Positions 63,301 through 64,000 of a DNA stretch of 64,000 nt are shown one piece after another. Source of the stretch: Pseudomonas sp. BGr12. Lineage in GTDB: Bacteria > Pseudomonadota > Gammaproteobacteria > Pseudomonadales > Pseudomonadaceae. The position numbers and the translations under genes are program-made. The stretch is taken from positions 44,160 to 108,159 of the forward strand of contig NZ_JALRNF010000018.1 of NCBI RefSeq assembly GCF_030272895.1, written 5' to 3'. How positions within the stretch are numbered: the stretch's first letter is position 1; each line of letters opens with the position of its first letter. The notes below the pieces were generated by a model. The model was not told where the DNA came from. It saw only the letters and a list, made by a program, of their open reading frames with translations, and did not search any database.

Positions 63301-64000
63301 TGACCGTCACCGACGGCCCAGGTACCCAGGATGAAACTGGCCTCAAGCTGACCGCGACCCCGTCGGTCAACGAAGGTGGCGAGATCACCTACACCGCCAC
63401 CCTGACCAACCCGGCTGGCACCGCCATGACCATCACCCTCAGCAATGGTGAGTCCATCACCATCGCGGCGGGCGAAACCAGCGGCAGCGTGACTGTCGCG
63501 GCACCGGACGATGACGTGTACATCGATGCTGGTCAGGTCGAAGCGACCATCACCGGCACTTCCGGTGGCGACTTCGAAAACCTTAACGTCGACCCGTCGG
63601 CGGCCGTCACCGAGGTCAACGACACCATCGATCCGTCGACCGTCAAGTTGACCGCCGATGTCAGCACCATCGGCGAAGGTGGCGTGATTACTTACACCGC
63701 CACCGTCAGCGCACCAGTGACTGGCACGCCGCTGGTGATCAACCTGACCAATGGCCAGCAGATTGTTATTGGCGTCGGTCAGAGCACTGGCACCGTGCAG
63801 TTCACCGCACCGGACAACGTGCACACCACCAACCTCGATCTGACCAACGCCATCAAGGACGTTTCGGGCGGCAACTACGAGGAGCTGACTGCCTCGGGTA
63901 CCACCACCGTGACCGTCACCGACGGTCCAGGTACCGAAGACACCACCGGTCTGAAGCTGACCGCCACCCCATCGGTCAACGAAGGTGGTGAAATCACCTA
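60387..64000 (+). CDS. lapA: Giant biofilm adhesin LapA (5' part)
   Basis: Uninterrupted reading frame from ATG 60387 (GGAG site about 7 bp upstream) to the window edge, 1204 codons with no stop. The N-terminus MSSVVAIVKSIVGQVIAVSP is the LapA retention module (about 1-115) that plugs LapE. The LapG protease motif T107-A-A-G110 is present, so the adhesin can be released by LapG. From about residue 175 come about 100-residue Ig-like repeats. The first four are divergent, then an alternating A/B pair repeats with a 203-residue period. The gene is expected to continue with more repeats and a C-terminal RTX secretion signal. Called by homology to P. putida and P. fluorescens LapA. Confidence 0.9.
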   Translation, partial: MSSVVAIVKSIVGQVIAVSPEGARRVLIEGDRLFAGEQVLTGLAGAVTLELADGRTLDLGRDTQWSADAPDSSTDLAAATAQAAPSVEELQQAIAAGADPTTELEATAAGPSAAGSGAAGGGHSFVMLDATAGSVDPTIGFPTAPIGFATETRIEEIGALDANNPATTTPTRETGLTLSATPSITEAGGVIVYTATLGQPPLTDLTVTLSNGQIIVISAGQTSGSISVTIAPNDTVYVDGGQISTTITGTTGGGGLIVTPDTTPAVTQITDTIDTTTVNLTATPSVTEGGVITYTATLTNPAQTPVTVTLSNGSTITIAAGQTTGTVDVQTPANDVYNNGSTVSATITGATGGNFENLVPNPNPAVTSINDSIDNTGLSLSATGSVAEGGQIVYTATLTNPAGTPVTVTLSNGAVITIAAGGTSGSITVPAPSDDVYVDAGNVSVHIDKVDGGNFENLVVSNEPAVTEVTDTLDTSTVTLTANSSVAEGGVVTYTASVSAPVTGSPLVINLANGQQITIPVGSSSGSVDFVAPNNVHSTNPDLTNSITGTTGGNYEQLETAGNPVTTVTDGPGTEDTTGLKLTATPSVNEGGEITYTATLTNPAGTAMTITLSNGESITIAAGETSGSVTVAAPDDDVYIDAGQVEATITGTSGGDFENLAVDNTPAVTEVNDTIDPSTVKLTADVSTIGEGGVITYTATVSAPVTGTPLVINLTSGQQIVIAVGQSTGTVQFTAPDNVHNSNLDLTNSIKDVSGGNYEELTASGETTVTVTDGPGTQDETGLKLTATPSVNEGGEITYTATLTNPAGTAMTITLSNGESITIAAGETSGSVTVAAPDDDVYIDAGQVEATITGTSGGDFENLAVDNTPAVTEVNDTIDPSTVKLTADVSTIGEGGVITYIATVSAPVTGTPLVINLTNGQQIVIGVGQSSGTVQFTAPDNVHSTNLDLTNAIKDVSGGNYEDLTASGTTTVTVTDGPGTQDETGLKLTATPSVNEGGEITYTATLTNPAGTAMTITLSNGESITIAAGETSGSVTVAAPDDDVYIDAGQVEATITGTSGGDFENLNVDPSAAVTEVNDTIDPSTVKLTADVSTIGEGGVITYTATVSAPVTGTPLVINLTNGQQIVIGVGQSTGTVQFTAPDNVHTTNLDLTNAIKDVSGGNYEELTASGTTTVTVTDGPGTEDTTGLKLTATPSVNEGGEIT
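62121..64000 (+). repeat. Exact 609-bp tandem repeats inside lapA
   Basis: Unit starts (GGT/GGC-CTN-AAG) fall at 62121, 62730, 63339 and 63948, all 609 bp (203 codons) apart. Each unit holds one A module (GLKLTATPSVNEGGEITYT...) and one B module (TVKLTADVSTIGEGGVITY...). The copies are nearly identical at DNA level, which suggests recent expansion or gene conversion. The array continues past the window. Confidence 0.93.

Noticed and set aside
60261..63824. 1187-residue open frame on the minus strand, rich in Gly, Asp and Val
   Set aside because: It is the exact antisense shadow of the lapA repeats. It has no family resemblance, and the sense frame has a ribosome site and known LapA domains.
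62121..64000. Repeats resembling a CRISPR array
   Set aside because: The 609-bp units are coding, in frame and have no unique spacers. No cas genes are present.

Overview
The window is one continuous piece of a GC-rich Pseudomonas chromosome, most likely from the P. putida group. The reasons are the gene content and order (ilvA, rpiA, serA, gabDT, desA, a P. aeruginosa PA0265-PA0331-like backbone), GTG/TTG starts, and two families of short inverted repeats typical of Pseudomonas REP elements, one of them close to the P. putida REP. I see no insertion sequence, prophage, CRISPR array or rRNA. One tRNA gene is present (Arg, anticodon CCG).

Layout. 1-15.5 kb is housekeeping and small metabolic genes: ilvA (cut by the window edge), rpiA, two SdiA-regulated-type beta-propeller paralogues, a fumarylacetoacetase-family enzyme, a D-2-hydroxyglutarate dehydrogenase divergent from serA, DUF4399, a periplasmic binding protein, DUF523, a PHD-type prolyl hydroxylase, DUF2059, a lipase-like hydrolase, a thioredoxin-like protein, an O-acetyltransferase and a penicillin/AHL acylase. 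15.5-30.5 kb is a sulfur-acquisition region: an amino-acid (probably cystine) ABC operon, an orphan metQ, a degenerate sigma-54 activator with an alpha/beta hydrolase, a private tonB-exbB-exbD set, a TonB-dependent receptor, and oscA-sbp-cysT-cysW-cysA. 30.6-36.3 kb holds cyclic-di-GMP and lipid genes (PipA-like GGDEF/EAL, DesA desaturase, PAS-GGDEF cyclase, HDOD protein). 36.4-39.3 kb is gabD-gabT with a structured RNA between them. 39.5-44.7 kb holds tRNA-Arg, a structured non-coding element before a DUF6124 gene, a CBS protein, small conserved genes and nfeD-slipin. 44.8-49.4 kb is a four-gene, ATGA-overlapping FUSC/AaeB-type efflux operon. 49.5-54.9 kb holds a SEL1 protein, a WYL-like regulator and a tauABCD-like sulfonate operon. 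55-64 kb is the LapA biofilm adhesin locus: type I secretion genes lapE, lapB, lapC divergent from lapA, a giant repeat adhesin that runs off the window edge.

How it fits together. Two sulfur operons 36 kb apart carry almost the same 36-bp AT-rich sequence at exactly the same distance upstream of their first start codon. This suggests one regulator (CysB or an SfnB/SsuR-like LysR protein) controls both. The lap genes share the window with several c-di-GMP proteins, and c-di-GMP is known to control LapA retention through LapD/LapG. The LapG cleavage motif is present in LapA, but lapD and lapG are not in this window.

Most striking for follow-up: the shared operator, the sigma-54-activator-like protein that has lost the GAFTGA loop, both arginine fingers and the DNA-binding domain, the exact 609-bp tandem repeats in lapA, and the structured element before the DUF6124 gene.
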